A DNA stretch of 64,000 nucleotides. Source: Allohahella marinimesophila. GTDB lineage: Bacteria > Pseudomonadota > Gammaproteobacteria > Pseudomonadales > Oleiphilaceae. Below are positions 8,312 to 17,748 of this stretch, piece after piece; positions within the stretch are counted from its first letter, which is position 1; every line of letters begins with the position of its first letter. The stretch spans positions 248,001 to 312,000 of the forward strand of contig NZ_BAABBO010000009.1 of the NCBI RefSeq assembly GCF_039538005.1, given 5' to 3'. Below the pieces are notes generated by a model. The model had not been told where the DNA came from, did no database searches, and saw only the letters and a program-made list of their open reading frames with translations. The position numbers and the translations under genes are program-made.

Positions 8312-8938
8312 TCAAGCACTGAATGAGTGCTGAAGCGAATAAAAGTACGCATTTATGACCCGCTCGGACTCCGTTTCAAAATCAAATACGTCTGGCAGCA
8401 GCAGCCACAGGTAAATGAGTCCAGTGAGCTGGACGTGCAGGTGGATGATTGCCTGGCCAATATCTATATCTGCCGGCAACTGGCCGTGGCTTCTGGCATT
8501 CACGAGAACCGTCTGGATACGAATCGAGCTGTCGAGGAAGTTCTGTCTGTGACGGGCAGCCAGTGGCTCGTTTTCCTCAGTCATTTCGCACTTCATGAAT
8601 ATAATCTCGTACACCCGACGGCGGCGTGGATCACGCATCATTTCGCGGGTCAGGTAGATTAGAAACTCGCGTAAGCGGCCAAGAGGGTCGGGCTCATTCG
8701 AGTTCTCGATTGCTTCGTGCAATAGTTCCAGTGGCGTTTGCAGGCGCTCCATGATGGCTTCGAACACGTCGTGCTTGTTCTTGAAATGCCAATATATAGC
8801 CCCCCGCGTGACGTCTGCCGCCTGGGCGATATCATTGAGCGACGTTCGCGACACGCCTTTCTCATAGAACACCCGTTCAGCAGCCTCTATCAGCAACTCC
8901 CGTGTTTTCTGTGCATCTTCTTTGGTGCGTCGAACCAT
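8312..8938 (-). CDS. ttgR: TetR-family repressor of the adjacent RND efflux operon (TtgR/AcrR-like)
   Basis: A 208-residue TetR regulator. The N-terminal helix-turn-helix reads TSLNDIAQAADVTRGAIYWHF, close to AcrR and TtgR. The C-terminal domain is the helical ligand-binding and dimerisation part. The gene is divergent from the RND operon, and a palindromic operator lies between them at 8980-9007. The established model for AcrR/TtgR is that hydrophobic antibiotics or plant compounds bind the repressor and release the operator. The symbol is assigned by similarity and synteny; other AcrR-like names would fit equally. Confidence 0.82.
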   Translation of the reverse strand: MVRRTKEDAQKTRELLIEAAERVFYEKGVSRTSLNDIAQAADVTRGAIYWHFKNKHDVFEAIMERLQTPLELLHEAIENSNEPDPLGRLREFLIYLTREMMRDPRRRRVYEIIFMKCEMTEENEPLAARHRQNFLDSSIRIQTVLVNARSHGQLPADIDIGQAIIHLHVQLTGLIYLWLLLPDVFDFETESERVINAYFYSLQHSFSA

Positions 8939-8979
8939 ACGAACTCCTGTGAATGAACGCCGAGGCTACAATAATCTAC

Positions 8980-9007
8980 TATACATACATACACGAATGT
9001 ATGTATA
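8980..9007. promoter_or_regulatory. AcrR/TtgR-type operator palindrome
   Basis: Perfect 11-base arms TATACATACAT and ATGTATGTATA are separated by six bases. The core closely resembles the known E. coli AcrR operator (TACATACAT, a six-base spacer, ATGTATGTA). It lies 41 bases upstream of the repressor start and 89 bases upstream of the membrane-fusion protein start, so one bound repressor could control both directions. Confidence 0.8.
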
Positions 9008-9096
9008 TTGTCGTCCACGATTTAATGATCTTTGCTCACACGCGTCCGGCGGCCACGAGACCCGGCGCGTTTTCTTGTTCGATTGAGGTTTTTCAG

Positions 9097-10299
9097 ATGC
9101 GCCATTCTATGCGATCCCTGATGTTATTGCTGACCATATCCACGCTGGTAGCCGCCTGTGGTGGTCAAGAGGAGGCGACGCCAGTCGCTGGCAAGCAGCC
9201 AGCGCCGCAGGCTGGTTTTATCACTGTAGATGAACGTCCGTTCACGCTGGTGAACGAGCTGTCTGGGCGGACCACGCCATACCAGGTCGCCGAAGTGCGC
9301 CCTCAGGTCACCGGAATCATCACGAAGCGTCTGTTCGACGAAGGCCAGACAGTGGAAGCTGGCCAGGCTTTGTATCAGCTGGACGACAAGCTTTATCGGG
9401 CAGCGTTGGATAGTGCCAAGGCGGATGTGGCCAATGCCCGAGCAAACCTGGAATCTGCCGAGCTTACCGCCAAACGCTATGAAAAGCTGATCAACACTGG
9501 CGCGGTCAGCCGGCAGATGCTGGATGAAGCCCGCGCCACCCGAAATGCTGGCAATGCGCAGCTGGCTGCCGCCGAGGCTGCAGTCGCGACCGTACAAATC
9601 AATCTCGATTACACCACCATCGACGCCCCGATCAGTGGTCGTATCGGCCGCTCGGCAGTGACTGCCGGCGCACTGGTCACAGCCAATCAGACCACTTCTC
9701 TGGTCACCATTCGCCAACTCGACCCCATCTATGTCGACCTCACCCAGTCATATGACGACCTACAGGCGCTGAGGGCGGCGATGGCTAGCGGTGAGCTTGA
9801 AACGCTTGGAGAGGATCGTGCCGCAGTCACCTTGGCCATGCAGAATGGCGAGGTCTATGCACACAAAGGCACATTGCAGTTCTCGGAGTATTCGGTTGAC
9901 GAAGCTACCGGCTCCGTGACCCTGCGAGCACTTTTTCCTAACCCGGACGGTACTTTGTTGCCCGGCCTTTTCGTGCGCGCCCGTTTGCCGCAAGGGCAGC
10001 GTGCCAACGCCATATTGGTACCGCAGAAAAGCATTGCCAGAGAGCCGAATGGTCAGGCCACTGCGCTGGTCATAGGCGAGAACGACACTGTCGAGAAGCG
10101 CAACGTGACAACGCGGAAAGCGGTTGGCAACCAGTGGCTCGTCAGCGACGGCCTGAAGGCCGGTGATCGTCTGATCGTAGACGGTCTGCAGAAGATTCGG
10201 GCTGGCGGTCCGGTCTCGCCGGTCGACATCGCAGCCGAGCAGGCCTCCACGCCGCCAGCTAATACCACCACTCCGACTTCTGACGCAAAGCGGGGCTAA
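9097..10299 (+). CDS. ttgA: RND efflux periplasmic adaptor (membrane fusion lipoprotein, TtgA/MexA/AcrA type)
   Basis: A 400-residue adaptor from the ATG at 9097, which has a GAGG ribosome-binding site. The open frame runs further upstream but lacks a signal peptide there. The N-terminus is a lipoprotein signal ending in LVAAC. It is followed by the first barrel-sandwich half (VTGIITKRLFDEGQTVEAGQALYQLD), an alpha-hairpin rich in Ala/Glu, the second lipoyl half (TTIDAPISGRIGRS) and beta-barrel and membrane-proximal domains. The protein bridges the inner-membrane pump and the outer-membrane channel encoded next. First gene of a three-gene operon controlled by the divergent TetR repressor. Confidence 0.9.
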   Translation: MRHSMRSLMLLLTISTLVAACGGQEEATPVAGKQPAPQAGFITVDERPFTLVNELSGRTTPYQVAEVRPQVTGIITKRLFDEGQTVEAGQALYQLDDKLYRAALDSAKADVANARANLESAELTAKRYEKLINTGAVSRQMLDEARATRNAGNAQLAAAEAAVATVQINLDYTTIDAPISGRIGRSAVTAGALVTANQTTSLVTIRQLDPIYVDLTQSYDDLQALRAAMASGELETLGEDRAAVTLAMQNGEVYAHKGTLQFSEYSVDEATGSVTLRALFPNPDGTLLPGLFVRARLPQGQRANAILVPQKSIAREPNGQATALVIGENDTVEKRNVTTRKAVGNQWLVSDGLKAGDRLIVDGLQKIRAGGPVSPVDIAAEQASTPPANTTTPTSDAKRG

Positions 10300-10303
10300 T
10301 CAG

Positions 10304-13300
10304 ATGGCACAGTTCTTTATCGACAGACCTATTTTCGCCTGGGTTATTGCCATCGTCATGATGTTGGCAGGGGCACTTTCGATCGTCAATCTACCCGTTG
10401 AGCAGTACCCCACAGTAGCGCCGCCGGCTGTCACCATTGCGGCGACCTACCCCGGTGCGTCTTCAGAAGCCGTTGAAAACTCGGTCACACAGGTGATTGA
10501 GCAACAGATGAACGGCATCGACAATCTGCTATACATGTCTTCGACCAGTGACTCTGCGGGCAATGCGCAAATCACGCTGACTTTCGACGCCGGTACCGAT
10601 CCCGATATCGCGCAAGTCCAGGTGCAGAACAAGCTGCAGCTCGCAACGCCGCGCCTTCCTCAGGTCGTTCAGCAGCAGGGTGTGCGGGTGAGCAAATCAT
10701 CCGACACCTTCCTCATGGTGGCTGCGTTCACATCCACTGATGGCAGCATGAGCCGGGCAGATATCGCCGATTATGTTGGTGCAAATATTCAGGATCCGCT
10801 TGCCCGTGTTCAGGGTGTAGGCCAAACCAGACTGTTCGGCTCGCAATACGCCTTGCGTGTCTGGCTGAATCCGGACCAGCTGAATCAGTACAAGCTGACG
10901 CCGGCAGAGGTCGCGTCGGCCATTTCGGTACAGAATAATCAGGTCGCTGGCGGCCAGATTGGCGGTACGCCATCGGTGGAAGAGCAGCAGTTGAACGCGT
11001 CCATCGTGGTGCAGACCTTGCTGGAAACACCTGAACAGTTCGGAGAGATCCTGCTCAAGGTGACGCCCGACGGATCGAGGGTGCGCCTCAACGATGTTGC
11101 GCGCATAGAGCTTGGTTCAGAGGATTACTCAACCCAGGGTCGGTTCAACGGCAAGCCAGCGTCAGGCCTCGGTATCAATCTCGCTTCAGGCGCAAATGCC
11201 CTTGATACGGCCAGCAGCGTTCGTTCACGCATTGAAGAACTGAGTGCCTATTTCCCTGATAGCCTGGAGGTCGCCTACCCCTACGACACCACACCATTCG
11301 TTCAGGTGTCTATCGTGGAGGTGGTGAAGACACTGTTCGAAGGCATCGCTCTGGTATTCCTGGTGATGTACCTGTTTCTACAAAACTTTCGCGCCACCCT
11401 GATTCCGACCATTGCCGTCCCGGTTGTATTGCTAGGCACGTTCGCGGTGCTGTACGCCTTCGGTTTCACGGTCAACACCCTGACCATGTTCGGCATGGTG
11501 CTGGCCATTGGTTTGCTGGTCGACGACGCCATCGTGGTGGTGGAAAACGTCGAGCGGGTCATGGCAGAAAAAGGGCTTGGGGCGGTCGAGGCCACTCGTA
11601 AATCGATGAGGCAGATCACCGGCGCGTTGGTAGGCATCGCGCTTGTGCTCTCCGCGGTCTTCGTGCCTATGGCTTTCTTCCCCGGGTCTACCGGCGCGAT
11701 CTACCGACAGTTTTCAATCACCATCGTCTCGGCCATGGTTCTGTCGGTCATCGTGGCCCTGGTGCTGACGCCGGCACTTTGCGCCACCATGCTCAAGCCA
11801 CACAAGGGTGATCACCAGACCAAGGGCGGCTTCTTCGGCTGGTTCAACCGCAGTTTCGAGAAAGCCACCAGTCGCTATGAGAGTCGCGTCGGCAGGATGA
11901 TTGCCGGCTGGGGTCGTTACATACTGATGTACGTTGCGATTGTCGGGGTACTGGCGTTCAGTTTCATGCGGCTGCCTTCGGCGTTTCTGCCTGAGGAAGA
12001 CCAAGGCATCCTGCTGGCCCAGGTTCAACTGCCCGTTGGATCGACTCAGGCGCAGACCATCGAGGTGCTGAAGAAGTTGGAGCAGCACTTTCTGGTGAAC
12101 GAGTCGGAAGTGGTCAGTTCAGTATTTACCGTTGCCGGCTTCAGCTTCGCCGGCCGGGGCCAGAATTCAGGTCTGGCATTTATCCGCCTTAAAGACTGGG
12201 GTGAGCGGGATCTTGAGCAGGATGACGCGCCGGCCATAATCAAACGTGCCATGGGCGCGTTCTCCCAGGTGCGTGAGGCGGTCATTTTCGCGCTCAATCC
12301 ACCGGCCATCCCTGCGCTGGGTGTGGCCAGCGGCTTCAATTTTCAGCTGCAGGACCGGGGTGGCAAGGGTCATCACGCCCTGGTGGAGGCAACCAACACG
12401 CTACTGATGGAGGCCAACCAGAACCCGGCGCTCACCCAGGTCCGCTACAGCGGGCTGCCCGACTCGCCCCAGTACCGCCTGGACGTAGACCGCCAGAAAG
12501 CCAGTGCCATGGGTGTCTCTCTGGCTGACATCAACACCACGCTCTCAGTCGCCTGGGGCTCGAGCTACGTCAACGACTTCACTGATCGGGGCCGTATCAA
12601 GCGGGTCTATATCCAGGCTGACGCGGCTTACCGCATGCTGCCCGAGGACATCGACAATTGGTACGTGCGCAACGGCGATGGCGAGATGGTGCCATTCTCC
12701 AGTTTCGCTGAAGGGGAGTGGATCGAAGGTCCGCAGCAGTTGCAAAGGTACAGCGGCGTCTCGTCCATGAACATCCAGGGCAACGCGGCGCCAGGTTTCA
12801 GTACCGGTGACGCCATGGCGGTGATGGAGCAACTGGCCGCTGAGCTACCCGGTGGGTTCGGCTTTGAATGGACTGGTCTTTCATATCAGGAAAAGGAGGC
12901 CGGTAGCCAGGCGCCACTGTTGTATGCCCTGTCGTTATTAATCGTTTTTCTTTGCCTTGCAGCGCTGTATGAAAGCTGGTCGATTCCGTTTGCGGTCATG
13001 CTCGTGGTGCCCTTGGGCATTATCGGTGCCGTATTGGCCGCCCAGTTCCGAGGTCTGTCCAACGATGTGTTCTTCCAGGTGGGCTTGCTGACGACAGTCG
13101 GCCTGTCGGCCAAGAACGCCATCCTGATCGCTGAATTCGCACTGGAGCTGGAAAAGCAGGGCCGCGGTCTGCTCAAGGCCACGCTCGAAGCTACACGGAT
13201 GCGGCTGCGCCCGATATTGATGACCTCCCTTGCCTTCGGAATGGGTGTTACACCACTGATGCTCAGCACAGGCGCTGGCTCCGGCGCGCGTAACGCTATC

Positions 13301-13471
13301 GGTACTGGCGTGTTCGGCGGTGTTGTGGCGGCCACGGTGCTGGCCATCTTCTTCATTCCGCTGTTCTACGTGCTGGTACGGCGTGTGTCGGGGGTTCCCT
13401 TGGCCAACAAGACAGCAGACGAAAATTCCGAAGACAACCTGGCACTGGGACAACAGGAGGCTCGCTCATGA
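10304..13471 (+). CDS. ttgB: RND multidrug efflux pump, inner-membrane proton antiporter (TtgB/MexB/AcrB type)
   Basis: A 1,055-residue HAE1-family transporter of full length. It starts with the typical MAQFFIDRPIFAWVIAI amphipathic entry and twelve membrane helices in two repeats. The proton-relay aspartate pair is in GLLVDDAIVVVENV, and the relay lysine in GLSAKNAILIAEF. Periplasmic porter and docking domains fill the two large loops. Homologues export antibiotics, solvents, dyes and detergents. The start is 4 bases after the adaptor stop, and the stop overlaps the channel gene by 4 bases. Substrate range cannot be read from the sequence. Confidence 0.92.
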   Translation: MAQFFIDRPIFAWVIAIVMMLAGALSIVNLPVEQYPTVAPPAVTIAATYPGASSEAVENSVTQVIEQQMNGIDNLLYMSSTSDSAGNAQITLTFDAGTDPDIAQVQVQNKLQLATPRLPQVVQQQGVRVSKSSDTFLMVAAFTSTDGSMSRADIADYVGANIQDPLARVQGVGQTRLFGSQYALRVWLNPDQLNQYKLTPAEVASAISVQNNQVAGGQIGGTPSVEEQQLNASIVVQTLLETPEQFGEILLKVTPDGSRVRLNDVARIELGSEDYSTQGRFNGKPASGLGINLASGANALDTASSVRSRIEELSAYFPDSLEVAYPYDTTPFVQVSIVEVVKTLFEGIALVFLVMYLFLQNFRATLIPTIAVPVVLLGTFAVLYAFGFTVNTLTMFGMVLAIGLLVDDAIVVVENVERVMAEKGLGAVEATRKSMRQITGALVGIALVLSAVFVPMAFFPGSTGAIYRQFSITIVSAMVLSVIVALVLTPALCATMLKPHKGDHQTKGGFFGWFNRSFEKATSRYESRVGRMIAGWGRYILMYVAIVGVLAFSFMRLPSAFLPEEDQGILLAQVQLPVGSTQAQTIEVLKKLEQHFLVNESEVVSSVFTVAGFSFAGRGQNSGLAFIRLKDWGERDLEQDDAPAIIKRAMGAFSQVREAVIFALNPPAIPALGVASGFNFQLQDRGGKGHHALVEATNTLLMEANQNPALTQVRYSGLPDSPQYRLDVDRQKASAMGVSLADINTTLSVAWGSSYVNDFTDRGRIKRVYIQADAAYRMLPEDIDNWYVRNGDGEMVPFSSFAEGEWIEGPQQLQRYSGVSSMNIQGNAAPGFSTGDAMAVMEQLAAELPGGFGFEWTGLSYQEKEAGSQAPLLYALSLLIVFLCLAALYESWSIPFAVMLVVPLGIIGAVLAAQFRGLSNDVFFQVGLLTTVGLSAKNAILIAEFALELEKQGRGLLKATLEATRMRLRPILMTSLAFGMGVTPLMLSTGAGSGARNAIGTGVFGGVVAATVLAIFFIPLFYVLVRRVSGVPLANKTADENSEDNLALGQQEARS

Positions 13472-14883
13472 AGTTGATCGTCAGCACGTTTGCAGTGGCG
13501 CTGCTGGGCGGCTGCAGCATGATCCCTGAGTATCAGACCCCGGAATCTCCAGTGCCGCAGGTCGTGGGCAGTGGCAACGCTCGTTCGGATCAGCTGACAC
13601 TGCCAGACTGGGAGTCCCTGTTTCAGGACCCGCAGCTGCGGTCACTGATCCGCACTGCATTGACTAACAACCGGGATCTGCGTCTGGTCATGCTGGATGT
13701 CGCCGAAGCGCGAGCCAGATATGGCATCGCTGAATCAGCGCTGTTTCCCGACATCAGCGCCTCTGCTGACGGTATCCGCCAGCGTTTGCCTGCAAACCTG
13801 AGCAGCACCGGCGACAGTACCGTTTCGAGCCAGTACAGCGTTGGCCTCGGTGTTGCTTCGTACGAACTGGACCTGTTTGGCCGCGTGGGCAGCCTGGAAG
13901 AAGCTGCGCTGCAGTCTTACCTGGCGACCGAGGAAGCTCGCTACAGCGCGCAGATTACCCTGGTATCGGAAGTGGCGAATGCCTATCTGAACCTGCTCGC
14001 GGATCAGCAGAAGCTGCGCATCAATGAGGAAACGGTGACCGGCCAGCAGGAATTCGCACAGCTGATTTCCCAGCGTTACGATGCCGGGCTGAGTTCCGAG
14101 CTGGAAGTCCACCAGGCGCAAATCGTGCTGGACACTGCCCGCGTCAATCGCGCGCAATTCCGCCGCAGGGTGGCCGAGGACCGAAATGCATTGAGGATAC
14201 TCGTGAGCGGAGCCATTCCGACCTTGCCGGAGGGTGATCTGGTTGACTCCGCCGTGGTCCTGTTGCCCGAGGTGCCTGATGGTCTGCATTCGTCGGTGCT
14301 TTTGCAACGCCCGGACATCCGGCAAGCCGAATATGCCTTGAGAGCCGCCAATGCCAATATCGGCGCGGCGCGCGCCGCCTTCTACCCCAGCATCAACCTG
14401 ACGGGCTCAGCAGGCACTGCCAGCGCTGATCTGTCCGGTCTGTTCGGGAGTGGGTCGGGCACATGGTCTTTCATGCCCAGCGTCAACCTGCCCATCTTCA
14501 CGGCCGGTCGACTACAGGCCAACCTGAATGTGGCAGAAATTCGCAAAGAACAGTCAGTGATTCGCTATGAGCAAGCGATTGAATTGGCCTTTCAGGACGT
14601 AGCGGATGCACTGTCGGCACGGGAGTTCCTGAGCGAACAGGAACAAGCGCAGACCGACCTGGTAACTGCGCTTCAACGGACCCTCGAGCTGGCGGAAGCG
14701 CGTTACGAGAATGGTGCGGACGATTATCTGGCCGTGCTGGACGCTCGGCGAGAACTGCTAGCAGCGCGGCAGAACCTGGTAGATGTCACCTACGGCAAAC
14801 TCATCAACCGAATCACCTTATATCGTGCCCTTGGCGGCGGTAGCAGTGACGAAACGCGGGTGGCCTTGAACCGAGGTACCTGA
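13468..14883 (+). CDS. ttgC: Outer-membrane efflux channel lipoprotein (OprM/TtgC, NodT family)
   Basis: A 471-residue outer-membrane factor. The signal peptide ends in the lipobox LLGGC. Two homologous halves follow, each with long coiled-coil helices and beta strands, including the VASYELDLFGRVG motif and the second-half SLNLPIFTAG-type motif (here SVNLPIFTAGRLQANL). It forms the trimeric channel of the tripartite pump. Its ATG overlaps the stop of the pump gene (ATGA), showing translational coupling. It is the last gene of the efflux operon; the next gene begins 73 bases later and is unrelated. Confidence 0.9.
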   Translation: MKLIVSTFAVALLGGCSMIPEYQTPESPVPQVVGSGNARSDQLTLPDWESLFQDPQLRSLIRTALTNNRDLRLVMLDVAEARARYGIAESALFPDISASADGIRQRLPANLSSTGDSTVSSQYSVGLGVASYELDLFGRVGSLEEAALQSYLATEEARYSAQITLVSEVANAYLNLLADQQKLRINEETVTGQQEFAQLISQRYDAGLSSELEVHQAQIVLDTARVNRAQFRRRVAEDRNALRILVSGAIPTLPEGDLVDSAVVLLPEVPDGLHSSVLLQRPDIRQAEYALRAANANIGAARAAFYPSINLTGSAGTASADLSGLFGSGSGTWSFMPSVNLPIFTAGRLQANLNVAEIRKEQSVIRYEQAIELAFQDVADALSAREFLSEQEQAQTDLVTALQRTLELAEARYENGADDYLAVLDARRELLAARQNLVDVTYGKLINRITLYRALGGGSSDETRVALNRGT

Positions 14884-14956
14884 ACAGCAGTCTTGCTCGC
14901 GACCCCCGTTGTTATTATTGTACGAAGCATGACGAGGCCACCGGACAGGTAACAGG

Positions 14957-15544
14957 ATGATTGAAGAGCGCGCGGCCGGGCTGCCAGCCGAAGCCGTTTC
15001 AGTGCTGACATATTGGTTCGACGAACTGGACGAAAAGGACTGGTTCAAGAAGAGCAAGCGGCTCGATGATGACATCCGCAAACGCTTTGGTGATCTGCAT
15101 GAGCAGGCTCGACGCTGTGAGTGCTGGCGATGGCGGGAAGCAGAGGATGCCGATACGAGCGCGCTGGGCCGGCTGGCAGAAATCATTCTGCTCGACCAGT
15201 TTGCGAGGAACCTTTATCGGGATTCGGCACGGGCTTTCGAAGCAGATGCGCTAGCGCTCGCCCTTGCGCAACAAGCGGTGCAAATGCAAGCAGACCAGCG
15301 AGTCGAGCCGCGGCTACGAAGCTTCTTCTACATGCCGTACATGCACAGCGAATCAGCCTTGATTCATGAAGAAGCTATTCAGCTATTTGACCAGACTGGC
15401 CTTGAATACAATCTCAAATTTGAGAAGCGCCATAAGGACATCATAGATCGATTCGGACGCTATCCTCATCGCAACGATTTACTTGGTCGAGCATCTACGG
15501 CTGATGAACAGACCTTTCTGAAAGAACCTGGGTCTTCGTTCTAG
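14957..15544 (+). CDS. DUF924 family protein
   Basis: A 195-residue protein of the DUF924 (COG3803) family, an all-helical TPR-like fold. Diagnostic stretches are VLTYWF at the start, WFKKSKRLDDDIRKRFGDL, GRLAEIILLDQFARNLYRDSARAF, and the C-terminal FEKRHKDIIDRFGRYPHRNDLLGR. Members are widespread in proteobacteria and have no demonstrated function. A 7-bp inverted repeat (GCACAGC/GCTGTGC, 15544-15562) directly after the stop may help terminate, but no T-tract follows. Family assignment is firm; role unknown. Confidence 0.87.
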   Translation: MIEERAAGLPAEAVSVLTYWFDELDEKDWFKKSKRLDDDIRKRFGDLHEQARRCECWRWREAEDADTSALGRLAEIILLDQFARNLYRDSARAFEADALALALAQQAVQMQADQRVEPRLRSFFYMPYMHSESALIHEEAIQLFDQTGLEYNLKFEKRHKDIIDRFGRYPHRNDLLGRASTADEQTFLKEPGSSF

Positions 15545-15628
15545 CACAGCTATATGCTGTGCAGCCGAAGGTCTTAAACTTTTGGTCCCGCTGGGCAAGC
15601 AGCAGGAAACTCGAAAACTGCCCGGAGC

Positions 15629-16081
15629 CTACGCGCCTTTAGCCCGGCGATTGATGTGGGCGAGGGTGAGCGCGTTCACAACGATGCCTTGCAGAATGGT
15701 GAGGAAGAGGACGCCCCCATAGCCGTATTGGAGCCCTCCACCTAGCTCCCGATACCAGACCACAAGCCAACTTCCCAAAACGATACCCGCCATGTACAAA
15801 ATGAATGTTTGCCTTACGTGATCAATTAGCCCTGGGCGAATAAGTTGTTCCAGACGCACTACGAGACCGGTTGTATAGAAGAAAACCAGTGTTCCTCCAG
15901 TCAATAATGACAGGCCGATATCAAGATCTCCGCGTCGGAACCAGATATGTAACCCGGTAGTCGATTCCACGCCGGCAACCATGGCACCCACCAGAACAAT
16001 AACGACTGGAACAGCGGCCGAATAAATGACCGATGAAAACAATTTAGCCGTAGTTAAGGAAAAGGAACCAGTATGAGCCAT
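15629..16081 (-). CDS. Hypothetical four-helix membrane protein
   Basis: A 150-residue protein with four hydrophobic segments (around residues 18-37, 52-72, 89-107 and 120-138) and a short positively charged tail RRAKGA. I do not recognise a family. It may be an inner-membrane protein. It lies downstream of the GNAT gene on the same strand, in a run of small minus-strand genes whose junctions carry attC-like ends. Nothing points to a specific role. Confidence 0.6.
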   Translation of the reverse strand: MAHTGSFSLTTAKLFSSVIYSAAVPVVIVLVGAMVAGVESTTGLHIWFRRGDLDIGLSLLTGGTLVFFYTTGLVVRLEQLIRPGLIDHVRQTFILYMAGIVLGSWLVVWYRELGGGLQYGYGGVLFLTILQGIVVNALTLAHINRRAKGA

Positions 16082-16132
16082 ATCAATGATGCCTGGGGTC
16101 GGACTAACACGCTCGTCTCGTTTGTTGCATGG

Positions 16133-16555
16133 TTATACAACTTTCCTGAAGAGTTTCTGACTTTTCTCTTCCTCGTAGCCCAGCCCTTTGTAGAACTCAT
16201 GAGCATCACCTCGTTTTACATCGGCACGGACCCTGATACTGTGGGTATGGTGGCCCAGCCAGTCTTCGGCATGTTTAATTAGTCCCTTGCCTACGCCTTT
16301 CTTTCGGTGTTCGCCAGACACGACCAAGCTGACGATTTCGCCGCACTCACCAGCAGCCAGGCGAACATCTATAATCGCGCAAACGCAGCCCACTATCAGA
16401 CCTTCCTGCATCGCCACGAATACAGAACCGCCACGATCCTCAACACGCTGCAGATTTGCGGCAATTGACTCTTTGGTATGCGCATAACCGAGCTCACTCA
16501 TGAGACCAATCAGCGCTGAAGCATCAGAGGTAGTAGCAGGTCTATAATTCATCAC
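16133..16555 (-). CDS. GNAT-family N-acetyltransferase
   Basis: A 140-residue single-domain GNAT enzyme. The acetyl-CoA binding motif A reads VSGEHRKKGVGKGLIKHAE near residues 80-98, preceded by the strand VGCVCAIIDVR. The C-terminal YKGLGYEEEKSQKLFRKVV is typical of the family. These enzymes acetylate small amines, antibiotics or protein N-termini; the substrate is unknown. Its stop overlaps a GTATAAC sequence that resembles the start of an attC site, as in mobile gene cassettes (see findings). Confidence 0.85.
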   Translation of the reverse strand: MMNYRPATTSDASALIGLMSELGYAHTKESIAANLQRVEDRGGSVFVAMQEGLIVGCVCAIIDVRLAAGECGEIVSLVVSGEHRKKGVGKGLIKHAEDWLGHHTHSIRVRADVKRGDAHEFYKGLGYEEEKSQKLFRKVV

Positions 16556-16619
16556 TCGTACCCATTCGTATAGCGAATAACGCCTTGATAATGGCCTTTT
16601 CAGTCGTTTCCGTCGTTGA

Positions 16620-17042
16620 CTAGAGAAGTGCCACGAGAATCTGAATGCTCATAACGAACATACACAATAAGCCGACTGTATAGGTCAGCGTTCGCCATGG
16701 CTGCAAGCCGCTGAGATAGCACACGGTATGCAGGTAGCGCGCTCCGATGAATACCATGAAGAGCCAGACGGCCAGCTCTGGCGAGGCGTCAACCCAGACA
16801 TAAGCTACCCCGAGCGCCAGAAAGACAGGGATGTTCTCAAGGTCATTCATCCAGGCTTTTGCCGCTCTCTGAACTTGAGGCAATTCGTCTTCAGCTGGCT
16901 TTCTACCAACAAGGGCTGCATCTTCGGGCGTCTTGAAGGTCAACTTCGTGATCCGATGAAACCCCTGGTAGGCAGAGATGGCGAACATCTTGAAGAACAG
17001 CAGCACTGTGGCTACAGCGTACCAGTATTGTGCATGTTCCAT
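16620..17042 (-). CDS. MAPEG-family membrane protein
   Basis: A 140-residue protein from the ATG at 17042, chosen because GAGGAAC lies just upstream; the frame continues further but without a membrane segment. It has four hydrophobic helices and the MAPEG-type central sequence EDELPQVQRAAKAWMNDLENIPVFLALG, including the N-x-x-E-N-like region of the second helix. Family members are glutathione or peroxide-metabolising membrane proteins in eukaryotes; bacterial ones are mostly uncharacterised. Located in the block of small minus-strand accessory genes. Confidence 0.8.
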   Translation of the reverse strand: MEHAQYWYAVATVLLFFKMFAISAYQGFHRITKLTFKTPEDAALVGRKPAEDELPQVQRAAKAWMNDLENIPVFLALGVAYVWVDASPELAVWLFMVFIGARYLHTVCYLSGLQPWRTLTYTVGLLCMFVMSIQILVALL

Positions 17043-17155
17043 GATGTTCCTCAGCCCCTGTTGTTTTGTCGAAAACGTCGTGAGTTTTGTACCTTGTTTT
17101 GTATTACACCATGATTTCGATAACAAGCGTCCCGGTTTATCAGAGCGCCGTCACC

Positions 17156-17713
17156 TCAATCTATGGGCTTCGAATCTGCCGGCTGGGGTGAGGTGAATGC
17201 CTTGCTATAGAAGCCGGACGGATCGAAGCAACAGACTCTGCGCTTACCCGAGGCGAGCTTATCGCATCCTTCAGCGACACGCTTTGCACGTGTCTTCTTC
17301 TGCTTCGCGCTTGTCATCCAGTGGATCCAGTCCAGGCGTGCCAGAGTCGTCGTGCTGTTCCAGCCCAAGTGCGCTTCCGGGTTGGCTTCGAGGGCTTTGC
17401 CGAAATCCTCTGGCACAGCAGGGTCTGGCTCCTCCTGCAGAGGCACTATCTCCACCTTTACCAGATCACCGAAGCTCACGCCTGCGGCTTCACGCAGCGG
17501 AACACTCACCTTGAGCCAATGACTCAACTGCCCGTCGGGTTCGAGCATCTCGCGAAAGGCGGCGCCGTTGAGTGTGCCGTCCACTGTAATTCGGCCTCGT
17601 CGAGGCAGACATTCGCTGGCACTCTTGGGCAGGACCAGAAACGCCCAGTTTTCTTCTACACCAGTCTCCTTTGGACGCTGGAGGGGCGCCGTAAAGGCTG
17701 CATTTTTATTCAT
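17156..17713 (-). CDS. DUF1905 / YdeI (OmdA) domain protein
   Basis: A 185-residue protein from the ATG at 17713; an upstream extension of the frame would overlap the next gene and looks non-coding. The N-terminal part (WAFLVLPKSASECLPRRGRITVDGTLNG) is a DUF1905 domain. The C-terminal part (VPEDFGKALEANPEA, WNSTTTLARLDWIHWMTSAKQKKTRAKRV) is the OmdA/YdeI bacteriocin-resistance-type domain. YdeI-like proteins have been linked to stress and peptide resistance, but the mechanism is unclear. It follows the MmcQ/YjbR-like gene with a 35-base gap on the same strand. Confidence 0.8.
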   Translation of the reverse strand: MNKNAAFTAPLQRPKETGVEENWAFLVLPKSASECLPRRGRITVDGTLNGAAFREMLEPDGQLSHWLKVSVPLREAAGVSFGDLVKVEIVPLQEEPDPAVPEDFGKALEANPEAHLGWNSTTTLARLDWIHWMTSAKQKKTRAKRVAEGCDKLASGKRRVCCFDPSGFYSKAFTSPQPADSKPID

Positions 17714-17748
17714 TTCGATGTTGCCCAAATATGCCGCAACTCGAGCCG

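Noticed and set aside
15544..15562. Intrinsic terminator after the DUF924 gene
   Set aside because: The 7-bp stem is clear, but no T-tract follows; mentioned only as a stem.
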